A DNA stretch of 19,304 nt from Actinomycetota bacterium (GCA_019347855.1 JAHWKO010000043.1:1-19304); one strand, 5' to 3'; counted from the first letter of the stretch, positions 1 to 7,762 are shown. The notes: generated from the letters alone by a model not told the origin. Translations and numbers: made by a program.

Positions 1-42
1 CGTCTCCCGGGACAGCTCGTACACACGGATGGTGTTGCTCAT
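1..42 (-). CDS. infB: Translation initiation factor IF-2, N-terminal 14 codons (partial)
   Basis: Reading leftward from an ATG at 42-40 gives MSNTIRVYELSRET, the typical opening of actinobacterial and other bacterial IF-2 proteins; the gene then leaves the window. IF-2 is the GTPase that brings initiator tRNA to the 30S subunit. The start lies 8 nt after the ylxR stop, and a purine-rich GAGAG in this gap can serve as ribosome binding site. Position after nusA and ylxR is the conserved nusA-infB operon order. Only the extreme N-terminus is visible, so the G-domain cannot be checked; the identification rests on these residues plus context. Confidence 0.88.
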   Translation of the reverse strand, partial: MSNTIRVYELSRET

Positions 43-50
43 GTTCTCTC

Positions 51-335
51 TCAGCTCGCGCTGGCGGTAACTAGCTGGTCGTGCAGATCACCGAGCGTCT
101 CGGCGACCTGGCTCGCGTCCGGGGTCCGGAGCGCGCGCCGTAGGTGTCGCGCGTCGTGCGCGGTGGCGGTTCGGATGCAGGTGGTGTCCCGGCAGACGTA
201 CGCCCCGCGGCCGGGGCGGGTGCCCCGCTCGTCGATCGTGACGGCGCCGTCGGGCGACCTCACGACACGTACCAGCTCGTCGCGGGGACGTGCGCGGCGA
301 CAGGCCACGCAGGTGCGCACGGGGGTCCGGGACAA
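51..335 (-). CDS. ylxR: YlxR/RnpM family RNA-binding protein
   Basis: A 94-residue protein of the YlxR family (DUF448), a small RNA-binding protein found between nusA and infB; in Bacillus subtilis it has been described as a modulator of RNase P (RnpM). The family signature is visible: RTCVACR at residues 7-13, basic residues after it, GRGAYVC at 42-48 and a further Cys at 53. The frame opens with TTG at 335, 11 nt after an AGGAG; an alternative GTG at 320 would remove only five residues and would leave no well-placed ribosome binding site. The gene lies 43 nt after nusA and 8 nt before infB, so it is most likely co-transcribed with both. Confidence 0.88.
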   Translation of the reverse strand: MSRTPVRTCVACRRARPRDELVRVVRSPDGAVTIDERGTRPGRGAYVCRDTTCIRTATAHDARHLRRALRTPDASQVAETLGDLHDQLVTASAS

Positions 336-378
336 CGTTCAGGGTACTCCTGTCGGGGGTGTGTGTCGCGGCCGGCGG

Positions 379-1509
379 TCAGGCCGGCTCCTCTTCGCTG
401 TCGAGGGAGCGTTGCCGGGCGTCCTGGGCGCGCTCCTGGGCGGCCGCGACGGCGGCTTCGCCCTCCTCGCTCAGCGGACGGCCGTACTCGTCGACGAGAC
501 CCTTGTCGAAGGCGTCCTGGAAGGCCTGCTGTTCGGCGTTGAACTGGGACTCGCCTTTGATGTCGATGCGCCAGCCGGTGAGCTTGGCGCCCAGGCGGGC
601 GTTCTGGCCCTCGCGGCCGATGGCCAGCGACAGCATGTGGTCGGGAACGATCACCATGGCCGTCTCCTCGTCGGGGTAGAGGTAGACGTCGTTGACCTTG
701 GCGGGCGACAGGGCGTTGGCGACGAGCTGGTCGGGTTCCTCGGCCCAGGGGATGATGTCGATCTTCTCGTGGCCCTCGTTGTGCAGCTCGCTCATCACGT
801 TCTTGACGCGTGATCCCTGCGGGCCGACGCAGGCCCCGACGGGGTCGACGGCGGGATCGTTCGAGCGGACCGCGAGCTTCGTGCGGTGACCGGCCTCCCG
901 GGCGATGTAGGGGATCTCGACGATCCCCTCCTCGATCTCGGGGACCTCGAGCGCGAACAACGCGGTCACGAACCCGGGGTGGGTCCGGGAGGCGATGATC
1001 TGCGAACCACGCTGCTGGCGGCGGACCTCGATCACGACCGCGCGTACGTGGGAGCCGTGAACGAGCCGCTCGTTGGGGACCTGCTCGCTGTAGGGCAGCA
1101 GCGCCTCGCTCCGACCGAGGTCGAGCAGCGTCACGTTGCCCTGCTGGCTGACCATGCCGGTGATGATGTCGCCCTCGCGGCCGACGTACTCGCCGTAGGT
1201 CTGCTCGCGCTCGGCCTCACGCAGACGCTGCAGGAGGACCTGCTTGGCGGTCTGGGCGACGATGCGCCCGAAGTCCTGCGGCTCCTCCTCCCACTCGTTG
1301 ACGACGTTGCCGTCATCGTCGAGCTCCTGGGCGTAGAGCGTGATCTCCCCCGATAGGCGGTCCACCGTGACGCGCGCCTCGTCCCCCGTGACGTTGGCTG
1401 CACGCTTGTAGGCGGAGGCCAGCGCGGTCTCGAACGCGTCGACGACCGTCGCGAAGTCGATGCCCTTCTCCCGCTCGATCTGGCGCAGGGCGTCGAGGTC
1501 CACCTTCAT
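379..1509 (-). CDS. nusA: Transcription termination/antitermination factor NusA
   Basis: A 376-residue NusA, which binds RNA polymerase and controls pausing, termination and antitermination. Domains in order: N-terminal RNAP-binding domain (about 1-110), S1 domain (about 112-178, ending ASRTHPGF), KH1 with GPQGSR near 229, and KH2 with GREGQNARLGAKLTGWRIDI at 298-317. An acidic, Ala/Glu-rich tail follows. It lacks the acidic repeats that E. coli NusA carries at its C-terminus, as is usual outside proteobacteria. The frame is open up to 1530, but the ATG at 1509 (MKVDLDALRQ) is preferred: GGAGG at 1517-1521 stands 7 nt before it, and the earlier codon would overlap rimP. The gap to the rimP stop is 14 nt, indicating one operon. 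Confidence 0.96.
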   Translation of the reverse strand: MKVDLDALRQIEREKGIDFATVVDAFETALASAYKRAANVTGDEARVTVDRLSGEITLYAQELDDDGNVVNEWEEEPQDFGRIVAQTAKQVLLQRLREAEREQTYGEYVGREGDIITGMVSQQGNVTLLDLGRSEALLPYSEQVPNERLVHGSHVRAVVIEVRRQQRGSQIIASRTHPGFVTALFALEVPEIEEGIVEIPYIAREAGHRTKLAVRSNDPAVDPVGACVGPQGSRVKNVMSELHNEGHEKIDIIPWAEEPDQLVANALSPAKVNDVYLYPDEETAMVIVPDHMLSLAIGREGQNARLGAKLTGWRIDIKGESQFNAEQQAFQDAFDKGLVDEYGRPLSEEGEAAVAAAQERAQDARQRSLDSEEEPA

Positions 1510-1523
1510 GTTCGATCCTCCCA

Positions 1524-1994
1524 TCACCATGGCAGCTGGATGCGGCCGTGGTCGACGTCGGTGAACGCCACCTCGAGCGGGTCACCCTCGACATCGAGGG
1601 TGACCGCGCGCTCGTCGGTGGCGATGACCGTTCCGGTGATCTCACCGGGCAGGTCGGTCGGTTGGCGTCGCACGAGCCGCACGGGGCGGCCGATGTTCCG
1701 CGCGAAGTCGCGGGGGCGACGCAGGGGTCGGTCGACCCCGGGCGAGGACACGCGCAGCGTGTACTTGCCGTCGATCGGGTCGACCTCGTCGAGGACGGCC
1801 GAGACCTGCCGCGAGAGCCGGGCGCACGCGTCGACGCTGACCCCGTCGTCGGCGTCCACGATCAGGTCGACGACCCGACTGCCGTGGCTGCCGCGTACCT
1901 CGATCTCGACGAGCTCGAGCCCGGCCGCGTCGATGGCGGGCGTGGCCAGCTCCGTCAGCCGTTCGGTCAGACGGTCGTCGCTCTGCGTGCCCAT
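1524..1994 (-). CDS. rimP: Ribosome maturation factor RimP
   Basis: A 156-residue RimP (YhbC/DUF150), which assists 30S subunit maturation. The N-terminal alpha/beta domain contains LELVEIEVRGSHGSRVVDLI (about 26-45). The family hallmark YTLRVSSPGVDRPL follows at about 78-91, and a C-terminal SH3-like beta domain ends at LPW. AGGAGG at 1999-2004 lies 4 nt before the ATG at 1994. It is the first gene of the rimP-nusA-ylxR-infB cluster, the standard bacterial arrangement. A 375-nt spacer upstream separates it from ispG; in many actinobacteria proS would lie here, and none is present. Confidence 0.95.
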   Translation of the reverse strand: MGTQSDDRLTERLTELATPAIDAAGLELVEIEVRGSHGSRVVDLIVDADDGVSVDACARLSRQVSAVLDEVDPIDGKYTLRVSSPGVDRPLRRPRDFARNIGRPVRLVRRQPTDLPGEITGTVIATDERAVTLDVEGDPLEVAFTDVDHGRIQLPW

Positions 1995-1998
1995 ACCA

Positions 1999-2004
1999 CC
2001 TCCT
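1999..2004 (-). promoter_or_regulatory. Ribosome binding site of rimP
   Basis: On the minus strand this reads AGGAGG, a full anti-16S match, 4 nt before the rimP ATG. It fixes the first gene of the rimP-nusA operon. Confidence 0.7.
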
Positions 2005-2056
2005 GCGGCGCTCTCGTCGTCTCAAGGTGCGGAGGGAACGGGCCGGTTCGTACGAG

Positions 2057-2080
2057 CGGCCGGCCCCGGGGGGCCGGCCG
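2057..2080. other. GC-only inverted repeat in the rimP leader
   Basis: CGGCCGGCCCC at 2057-2067 and its exact complement at 2070-2080 form an 11-bp inverted repeat with only 2 nt between, so a real hairpin would open to a larger loop. It is composed of G and C only and lies about 60 nt upstream of rimP. No T-tract follows on either strand, so it is not a classical terminator; it could be a leader structure or chance in such GC-rich DNA. Confidence 0.4.
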
Positions 2081-2160
2081 TCACGGATCGGACGCCTCGT
2101 GTTCCCTACGGGTCACGGTCGTCTGCTCTGTGCAGATCATCCGGCCCGTTAACCGCTGGA

Positions 2161-2181
2161 AGTGGGCGACCAGCGCCCACT
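2161..2181. other. Hairpin in the ispG-rimP spacer
   Basis: AGTGGGCG at 2161-2168 pairs perfectly with CGCCCACT at 2174-2181 around a 5-nt loop. If the weak promoter just upstream on the minus strand is real, this would be near the 5' end of the rimP mRNA. No U-tract follows. Confidence 0.4.
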
Positions 2182-2194
2182 CCCTGGACCGCCA

Positions 2195-2223
2195 ACGCTA
2201 CCAGTCCCTTCCATCCATCGCCA
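2195..2223 (-). promoter_or_regulatory. Weak candidate promoter for the rimP-nusA-infB operon
   Basis: On the minus strand TGGCGA (2223-2218), a 17-nt spacer and TAGCGT (2200-2195) resemble a -35/-10 pair; TAGCGT fits the actinobacterial TANNNT pattern, while the -35 is poor. It lies in the only large gap upstream of rimP. This is inference from motif shape and position only. Confidence 0.25.
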
Positions 2224-2245
2224 TCGACGAGCCGCCCGGAGGGCG

Positions 2246-2362
2246 CTCGTCCGGTCCCGCGTGACGGACCCTCGCGACGGAGGCGAGCGCAGCGAAGCCG
2301 ACCGAGCGCGAGGAGGGAGCGAGGCGTTCCGCCCGGTGGTCCGGAACGCGGGACCGGACGAG
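2246..2362 (-). repeat. Inverted-repeat-bounded intergenic element, copy A
   Basis: The ends 2246-2262 and 2346-2362 are perfect 17-bp inverted repeats beginning CTCGTCCGGTCCCGCGT. Extended to 2270 and back to 2338 they pair over 25 bp with two mismatches. Between them lies a purine-rich core; 2279-2302 is identical to 24 nt of copy B at 10341-10364. Measured between the shared GGTCCCGC and GCGGGACC ends, copy A is 103 bp (2253-2355) and copy B 101 bp. The element starts 7 nt after the ispG stop in the direction of transcription. It has no coding capacity; it resembles REP/MITE-like repeats, and in RNA would fold into a long stem. Confidence 0.8.
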
Positions 2363-2369
2363 TGACCGG

Positions 2370-3548
2370 TTAGGCCACGACCTCTGGCTGACCGGAACCA
2401 CGCTCGGCGCGGATCTCGTCGGCCATCTCGTTCGCGAAGTGGACCAGCGCCTCGACCAGGTCCTCCTCGCGGACGTCGGCGATGACCTCGCCCTTGCGGA
2501 TGATCTTGCCCTTGCCGCGCCCCGCCGCGATGCCGATGTCGGCCTCGCTCGCCTCGCCGGGTCCGTTCACGATGCATCCCATGACCGCGACGCGGAGGGG
2601 GACGTCGAGCTCACCGAGCTCCTTCTCGACCGACTCGGCCAGCGCGTACACGTCCACCTCGGCCCGGCCGCAAGACGGACACGAGATCAGCTGGAAGCCG
2701 GCCGGCTCCTTGAGGTGGAGGGACTCGAGGATCGCGATCCCCGTCTTGACCTCCTCGACGGGGTCGGCGGACAACGAGACACGGATCGTGTCGCCGATGC
2801 CCTCGGCCAGGAGCGTGCCGATCCCGACCGCGGACTTGACGTTGCCGACCTTCGGTGTGCCGGCCTCGGTGACGCCGAGATGCAGCGGGTAGTCGGTGGT
2901 CTCCGCGAGCAGCCGGTAGGCCTGGATCATGATCCACGGGTCGCTGTGCTTGACCGAGATCTTGATGTCGTGGAAGTCGACGTCCTCGAGGAGCTTCACC
3001 TCGTTCATCGCGGCTTCGACGAGGGCGCCGGCGGTGGGACCCCCGTGCTTCTCGAGGAGGTGGTCCTCGAGCGAGCCACCGTTCGCACCCACCCGGATCG
3101 GGATCCCGGCCTCGGCCGCGAGCTTCCCGATCAGCGCGACCTTGTCGTGCTTGTGGATCGTGCCCGGGTTGATGCGCACGCCGGCGCAGCCCGCCTCGAT
3201 CGCGGCGACCGCGTACTTCCACTGGAAGTGGATGTCGGCGAGCACCGGGATCTTGCTCTTCGCGGCGATCGCCTCGAGGGCCTCGGCATCGTGCTCGCGG
3301 GGCACCGCCACACGGATGATGTCGCAGCCGGCGTTCGTGAGGGCCGCGATCTGACCCAGCGTGGCGTCGACATCGTGCGTGGGGGTGGTCGTCATGGACT
3401 GGACGGACACCGGTGCCCCACCACCTACGGGGACGTCACCGACGTGGATCTGGCGGCTCTGTCGCCGTCGCGGACCGTCGCCGACCTGCCCGTGCGCGTC
3501 CCGGGGGACGGACGGCATCGGCTGGATCACGGGGAGTTCGGTGCTCAC
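2370..3548 (-). CDS. ispG: 4-hydroxy-3-methylbut-2-enyl diphosphate synthase (flavodoxin/ferredoxin), GcpE
   Basis: IspG (GcpE) converts MEcPP to HMBPP, the penultimate step of the MEP isoprenoid pathway, using a [4Fe-4S] cluster. The protein is 392 residues, normal for the family. A TIM-barrel domain (about 30-280) contains [26 protein letters not shown] and GVRINPG. The C-terminal domain carries the cluster ligands: CPSCGR with Cys290 and Cys293, then [10 protein letters not shown] with Cys325 and Glu332. The frame is open to 3818, inside rseP, but the GTG at 3548 (STELPVIQP) gives a standard length and has AAGGTGAT just before it. It is 116 nt after rseP and in the same direction as dxr, another MEP gene. 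Confidence 0.95.
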   Translation of the reverse strand: MSTELPVIQPMPSVPRDAHGQVGDGPRRRQSRQIHVGDVPVGGGAPVSVQSMTTTPTHDVDATLGQIAALTNAGCDIIRVAVPREHDAEALEAIAAKSKIPVLADIHFQWKYAVAAIEAGCAGVRINPGTIHKHDKVALIGKLAAEAGIPIRVGANGGSLEDHLLEKHGGPTAGALVEAAMNEVKLLEDVDFHDIKISVKHSDPWIMIQAYRLLAETTDYPLHLGVTEAGTPKVGNVKSAVGIGTLLAEGIGDTIRVSLSADPVEEVKTGIAILESLHLKEPAGFQLISCPSCGRAEVDVYALAESVEKELGELDVPLRVAVMGCIVNGPGEASEADIGIAAGRGKGKIIRKGEVIADVREEDLVEALVHFANEMADEIRAERGSGQPEVVA

Positions 3549-3608
3549 ACGATCACCTTGCGGGAGTCGAGGTGGCTCCGCGGACACGGTCCACGGTACC
3601 GCTGGGCC

Positions 3609-3629
3609 GCCCGCCGTTGGCCGGCGGGC
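3609..3629. terminator. Hairpin after rseP, possible terminator
   Basis: GCCCGCCG at 3609-3616 and CGGCGGGC at 3622-3629 form a perfect 8-bp stem with a 5-nt loop, about 35 nt after the rseP stop. There is no T-tract, so termination here is uncertain; a factor-dependent end or plain GC-rich leader structure is equally possible. Confidence 0.3.
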
Positions 3630-3664
3630 CCGGCCGGCAGGACCCCGCTGCGGACACCCGGCGG

Positions 3665-5332
3665 CTACTGCTGTGGCAGCCGCAGCGGGTTCGTGATGTC
3701 GAGCAACACGAACGCCACGAACAGCGCCCCGAGCAGGATCAGCACCGGGATCGCGATGGCCGTGATCGTCGACGGATCGACCCGGTAGTCGGCCCTCCTG
3801 CCCCGGAAGCTGCGCCATGCGTTCACGGACCGCTCGACCGCCAGGACCCCCAGGTGGCCGCCGTCCAGCGGGGGCAGCGGCACGAGGTTGAAGATCCCGA
3901 CGAACACGTTCAGGGACGCCAGTAGCCCGAACAGGAAGAACAGCCCACCCAGCTGCGTCCCTTCGCCGGCCACCTGCGTGAGGCCCACGAGCGACGCGCC
4001 GCCGGTCAGGTCCCGTTCCCCGCCGCCGATCTGGTCGGGGAGGGAGCTGAGGAACTCGGGGCTGAAGAGCTTGCCGAACGCCTCGACGGATCCCACGAAC
4101 AGCGCCGGGAAGCTGGCCTCGCCGACGAAGGTCGCGCGCAGGGACTCCAGCGGCCCGTACCTGCCGAGCGCCGGCTGGAACCCCGCGAGGCCCGTCGTCT
4201 CGTCCACGAGGTCCGACACGGTCGACGGTGCGACGGTGAGGTCCTCGCGCTCGCTCGTGACAGCGCCGTCCTCGGAGGCCGCGAACCGCTGCACGGTGAC
4301 GGTCACCTCGTCGTCGCCCGATGCGGCCGCGCGGAGGTCCGCGATGCCGTCGACCGGTTCCCCCTCGACCGCGACGATGCGGTCTCCCGGCGCGAACCCG
4401 GCCTCTGCGAGCGACGACCCGGCGCTCACCCGGTCCACCACGAGCGCCGTCGTCAGGGTCACGGTGGTCCGTTGGCCGTCTCGCGCGACCGTGACCTCGA
4501 TCGGTTCGCCCGGGTGGGCCTCGATGACGTCGCGCGCGGTCGCGAAGCGGTCGACCTCGGTGCCCGCGACCGCGACGATGCGATCTCCGGCCTGGAGACC
4601 GGCCTCGGCGGCGGGGGTCTCGGGCAGGACCTGCTCGACGGTCGGCACCGGCTGGAGCCCGAACGCCCAGAAGGCGATGAACAGCAGGACGATCGCCTGC
4701 AGGAAGTGCATGCCCGACCCGGCGAACAGGACCACGGCGCGCTCCCAGGCGGGACGATCGTGGAAGAACCGTCCGTGGTCACCGCGCAGCACCCGGTGGC
4801 GGAGGTCGCTCACCCGCCTGGTGTCGGGCAGCGTCGAGCCCACAACCTGGGTGAACGCGTCTGCGACCTCCGTGGCCGACGCGTCAGCACGGACCCGCTG
4901 GCGGGTCTCGGTCACGATCCCCTGACGCTGGGACACCGGGACCCCGCGGGTGTCGAGCTGTTCCTCGAGCCGGGCCCACGTGCGTTCGGGGACCGCGGCG
5001 ACCTGCTCGACCGGGACGGCCTGCTCGGTCGCGGTCAGTTGCCGGTCGTTCGCGACGGCGTCGGGGTCGAAGACCTCCCGTGCGACCGGCTGCTGCCGAT
5101 CGTCACCGGTGGCCATGCCGGCGATGCGTACGAACCCGCCCAAGGGGAAGGCTTTCACGCCGTACTCGGTCTCTCCGCGGCGGGTCGACCAGACGGTGGG
5201 TCCGAAACCCAGGAAGTACCGCTCGGCACGCATGCCGAAGCGACGGGCGGTGATGAAGTGGCCCCACTCGTGGATGGCGATCGCCGCGGCGATCCCGATC
5301 ACGAAGAGGACGCTGCCGATCCAAGCGCTCAT
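3665..5332 (-). CDS. rseP: RseP/Rip1-type site-2 intramembrane metalloprotease
   Basis: A 555-residue M50 zinc metalloprotease that cleaves membrane-bound substrates such as anti-sigma factors within the bilayer. The catalytic HEWGH (21-25) lies in the first membrane segment; the third zinc ligand is Asp490 in PLPPLDGGH (485-493). Two PDZ-like domains lie between, one around [21 protein letters not shown] and one around [16 protein letters not shown]. Hydrophobic segments near 195-222, 460-485 and 520-545 complete the membrane core. It is longer than the usual 400-450 residues: about 75-190 is a hydrophilic stretch between the first two membrane segments. In the second, the usual GPxMNF motif reads GSGMHF. 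The ATG overlaps the dxr stop as ATGA, so translation is probably coupled. Confidence 0.93.
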   Translation of the reverse strand: MSAWIGSVLFVIGIAAAIAIHEWGHFITARRFGMRAERYFLGFGPTVWSTRRGETEYGVKAFPLGGFVRIAGMATGDDRQQPVAREVFDPDAVANDRQLTATEQAVPVEQVAAVPERTWARLEEQLDTRGVPVSQRQGIVTETRQRVRADASATEVADAFTQVVGSTLPDTRRVSDLRHRVLRGDHGRFFHDRPAWERAVVLFAGSGMHFLQAIVLLFIAFWAFGLQPVPTVEQVLPETPAAEAGLQAGDRIVAVAGTEVDRFATARDVIEAHPGEPIEVTVARDGQRTTVTLTTALVVDRVSAGSSLAEAGFAPGDRIVAVEGEPVDGIADLRAAASGDDEVTVTVQRFAASEDGAVTSEREDLTVAPSTVSDLVDETTGLAGFQPALGRYGPLESLRATFVGEASFPALFVGSVEAFGKLFSPEFLSSLPDQIGGGERDLTGGASLVGLTQVAGEGTQLGGLFFLFGLLASLNVFVGIFNLVPLPPLDGGHLGVLAVERSVNAWRSFRGRRADYRVDPSTITAIAIPVLILLGALFVAFVLLDITNPLRLPQQ

Positions 5333-6501
5333 GGTGATGTGTGGTTCCCTCTGGCGGTCAGCAGTTCGTCGGCGCGGCGACGCGCCCAGGTCTCGGCCTC
5401 GAGAACGTCATCGAGGGTCAGGTTCGTTCCCGACCCGTCGTGGTCGCTCAGGACCTGTGCCGTCACCGCTCCGATGTCGATCAGCCCGATCCGGTCCTCG
5501 AGGAACGCCGCGACGGCCTGTTCGTTGGCAGCGTTCAGCACGGCGGGGTACGTCCCGCCGCGGCGGCCAGCGTCCTCGGCGAGGTCCAGCGCCACGAACG
5601 TCTCGCGGTCGGCGGGCTCGAACGTGAGGGCCGCGGCCTGGGACCAGTCCATCGCCGTGAACGCGTGGTCTAGCCGCTCGGGCCAGGTGAGCGCGAGCTG
5701 GATCGGCAGACGCATGTCCGGCGGGGACAGCTGCGCCACCGTGGACCCGTCCACGAACTCCACCATCGAGTGCACGATCGACTGGGGGTGCACGACCACG
5801 TCGAGGGCCTCCCACGGCACGTCGAACAGCAGGTGCGCCTCGATCAGCTCGAGCCCCTTGTTCATCAAGGTCGCCGAGTTCACGGTGATGACCGGGCCCA
5901 TGTCCCAGGTGGGATGATCCAGCGCCTCGCGCCGGGTCACACCGGCGAGCGCCTCACGGTCGTACCCGCGGAACGGCCCGCCGCTAGCGGTCAGCACCAG
6001 CCGGGCGACCTCATCGACCTGCTCTCCGCGTAGGCACTGCGCGAGCGCGGAGTGCTCGCTGTCGACGGGGATCAGCGCCTCACGTCCGCGACCAGCCTGG
6101 GTCACCAACGGGCCGCCCACGATCAGGCTCTCCTTGTTGGCGAGCGCGACCGTGTGCCCGGCCTCGAGCGCGGCGAGGGTCGCGGTGAGTCCCTGGGATC
6201 CGACGATCCCGTTGACCACGACGTCCACGTCGGGCAGGGCGGCGAGCTCGGCTACACCGTCGAGGCCGTCACGCACCCGAGCACCGGGGAGGCGCACGCG
6301 GAGCTTGGCGGCCGCGTCGCGGTCGGCGAGCGCCACGTCCGTCACCCCGTGCGCATCGGCCTGGCTGGCCAGGCCGTCGACGTCGCGGCCTGCGGCGAGG
6401 GCGACGACCTCGAAGCGACCCGGGTGGGCACGCATCACCTCGAGCGTCTGGGTCCCGATCGACCCGGTTGAGCCGAGCACGACGACGCGACGACGCCTCA
6501 C
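5329..6501 (-). CDS. dxr: 1-deoxy-D-xylulose-5-phosphate reductoisomerase
   Basis: Dxr (IspC) converts DXP to MEP with NADPH, the first committed MEP-pathway step. The 390-residue length is typical. Visible motifs are the NADPH-binding GSTGSIG (10-16), NGIVGSQGL (98-105), ANKESL (121-126), the metal/substrate-binding VDSEHSA (146-152), ASGGPFR (172-178) and NSATLMNKGLE (208-218). The C-terminal helical domain contains NAANEQAVAAFL. The start is GTG at 6501 with GGAG at 6510-6513, 8 nt upstream; a nearer ATG upstream runs into a stop after three codons. It overlaps rseP by 4 nt. A perfect 31-bp palindrome touches its ribosome binding site. Confidence 0.96.
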   Translation of the reverse strand: MRRRRVVVLGSTGSIGTQTLEVMRAHPGRFEVVALAAGRDVDGLASQADAHGVTDVALADRDAAAKLRVRLPGARVRDGLDGVAELAALPDVDVVVNGIVGSQGLTATLAALEAGHTVALANKESLIVGGPLVTQAGRGREALIPVDSEHSALAQCLRGEQVDEVARLVLTASGGPFRGYDREALAGVTRREALDHPTWDMGPVITVNSATLMNKGLELIEAHLLFDVPWEALDVVVHPQSIVHSMVEFVDGSTVAQLSPPDMRLPIQLALTWPERLDHAFTAMDWSQAAALTFEPADRETFVALDLAEDAGRRGGTYPAVLNAANEQAVAAFLEDRIGLIDIGAVTAQVLSDHDGSGTNLTLDDVLEAETWARRRADELLTARGNHTSP

Positions 6502-6513
6502 GGGTTCATCTCC

Positions 6514-6544
6514 GTCGCTGTCTTAGGTGACCTAAGACAGCGAC
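6514..6544. promoter_or_regulatory. Perfect 31-bp palindrome between rlmN and dxr
   Basis: GTCGCTGTCTTAGGT (6514-6528), a central G, and the exact reverse complement (6530-6544) form an uninterrupted palindrome. On the minus strand it ends directly against GGAG (6513-6510), the dxr ribosome binding site. Its CTTAGGT/ACCTAAG centre is AT-richer than its surroundings. It may be an operator for a dimeric regulator, or an RNA hairpin acting on dxr translation or on processing between the two genes. Absence of a T-tract argues against an intrinsic terminator. Confidence 0.65.
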
Positions 6545-6548
6545 TCTC

Positions 6549-6571
6549 GCGCCGCTCCTGCGTCGCGGCGC
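6549..6571. terminator. Hairpin directly after rlmN, possible terminator
   Basis: GCGCCGC at 6549-6555 pairs with GCGGCGC at 6565-6571 around a 9-nt loop, immediately after the rlmN stop. Together with the neighbouring palindrome it fills almost the whole 70-nt gap. It has no U-tract. Confidence 0.35.
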
Positions 6572-7762
6572 TCACTGGTTCACCTGCCGTTCACGGCGCA
6601 GCTCGTCCACCCGGTCGGCCGCCCCCACCGCGACGGGGAGCCGACGCCCCTCACCCAGCCGGTAGGTCGCGAGGAGCTGGCCGCACGCGGCGTCCGCGTC
6701 GCGGCCCTTCGTGTCGCGGACCGTGACGCTGACCCCGGCCTCCCGCAGCACCCGCGCGAAGCCACGCACCCGCTCGGGCGCTGGCTCCTGCCACTGGGGG
6801 ACGCCGGGCGTCGGGTTCAGCGGGATCAGGTTCACGTGGCTGCGCGGTCCCCCGCCGGCCTCGCCCCGCACGAGGTCCGCCAGCGCTCGCGCCTGCTCCG
6901 GCGCGTCGTTCACGTCGGCGATCAGCACGTACTCGTAGGACACGCGCCGTCCCGTGCGGTCCCGGTAGTCCCGCACGGCGTCCATGACCGCGGCGAGCGG
7001 GTGCATCCGGTTGGGTGGGACCAGGACGTCGCGGAGCTCGTCGTCCGGGGCGTGCAGGCTGACCGCCAGTGTCAGCGGCAGACCGAGGTCCGCGAGCCGA
7101 CGGATGCCGGGGACCAGCCCCACCGTGGAGACGGTGATCGACCGGGCCGACAGGTCGAACCCGTCGGGATCGTGGAGCCAGCGCACCGACCGCTCGACCG
7201 CGTCGACGTTGGCGAGCGGCTCGCCCATCCCCATGTACACGACGTTGGTGACGTGGTCGGGATGGCCCTCGGACGGATGCTCACGGAGGAACGCGTCGGC
7301 GACCACCACCTGCCGCACGACCTCCCCGGCCGTGAGCTGGCGTTTGAACCCGGCCTGGCCCGTGGCGCAGAACGGGCAGCCCATCGCGCACCCTGCCTGT
7401 GTGGAGACGCAGACCGTGGCCCGCCCGGACGTGCCGTCCTCGCCGGGGTAGAGCATCAGGACCGTCTCGATCGCGGTCTCGTCCGGGAACCCGAGGAGGA
7501 ACTTGTGGGTCGCCCCGTCGTCGACCGTGTGGTGGCGCAGCAGCTCGGGGCGTGCCGGCGCGAAGCGCTCGGCGAGCCGCGGCCGTAGGTCCTTCGGCAG
7601 GTCGGTCATCTGTGCCGGGTCGTCGACGCCCCGGACGAGCCAGCTCAGCACCTGCCTGCCCCGGTAGGCGGGCTCACCCAGCTCCTGGAGCAGGCGTTCG
7701 AGACCCGCACGATCGAGGTCGTACGGGTCGGTCACCGGGGAGGAGGAGGTGGGGTCCGACAT
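6572..7762 (-). CDS. rlmN: Dual-specificity 23S rRNA/tRNA adenine-C2 methyltransferase RlmN
   Basis: A radical SAM enzyme that methylates C2 of A2503 in 23S rRNA and A37 in some tRNAs. The 396-residue protein has the radical-SAM cluster motif CAMGCPFC (Cys125, Cys129, Cys132), the conserved Cys118 in CVSTQ, GMGEPL (178-183) and NLIPLNP (311-317). The methyl-carrying Cys360 is in DAACGQL. The GTG at 7765 directly precedes the ATG at 7762; the ATG is taken here, and the difference is one residue. No strong ribosome binding site is seen. It lies 45 nt after cdsA, so the two are probably co-transcribed. Confidence 0.96.
   Translation of the reverse strand: MSDPTSSSPVTDPYDLDRAGLERLLQELGEPAYRGRQVLSWLVRGVDDPAQMTDLPKDLRPRLAERFAPARPELLRHHTVDDGATHKFLLGFPDETAIETVLMLYPGEDGTSGRATVCVSTQAGCAMGCPFCATGQAGFKRQLTAGEVVRQVVVADAFLREHPSEGHPDHVTNVVYMGMGEPLANVDAVERSVRWLHDPDGFDLSARSITVSTVGLVPGIRRLADLGLPLTLAVSLHAPDDELRDVLVPPNRMHPLAAVMDAVRDYRDRTGRRVSYEYVLIADVNDAPEQARALADLVRGEAGGGPRSHVNLIPLNPTPGVPQWQEPAPERVRGFARVLREAGVSVTVRDTKGRDADAACGQLLATYRLGEGRRLPVAVGAADRVDELRRERQVNQ

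Larger units (their letters stand above)
1995..2369. other. 375-nt non-coding spacer between ispG and rimP
   Basis: No convincing gene is seen; the short frames here have no recognisable domain or ribosome binding site. Read in the minus (transcribed) direction from ispG, it holds an inverted-repeat-bounded element right after the ispG stop (2246-2362). A weak promoter candidate (2195-2223), a hairpin (2161-2181), a second very GC-rich hairpin (2057-2080) and the rimP ribosome binding site (1999-2004) follow. It is probably the end of the ispG transcript followed by the promoter and leader of the rimP operon. Confidence 0.6.

Noticed and set aside
2439..3788. Long plus-strand open frame (449 codons) antisense to ispG and the rseP end
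   Set aside because: Shadow of ispG: no recognisable domain or ribosome binding site, and composition mirrors the antisense of a conserved enzyme.
3549..3818. N-terminal extension of ispG into rseP
   Set aside because: The added residues are an off-frame reading of the rseP 3' end and of the spacer; the GTG at 3548 has a ribosome binding site and gives family length.
4472..5917. 481-codon plus-strand open frame antisense to rseP and dxr
   Set aside because: It spans the junction of two well-supported overlapping genes on the other strand and encodes an Asp/Arg/Gly-rich sequence without motifs.
6514..6571. Classical intrinsic terminator between rlmN and dxr
   Set aside because: Two hairpins are present, but neither is followed by a T-tract on either strand, and the second touches the dxr ribosome binding site.
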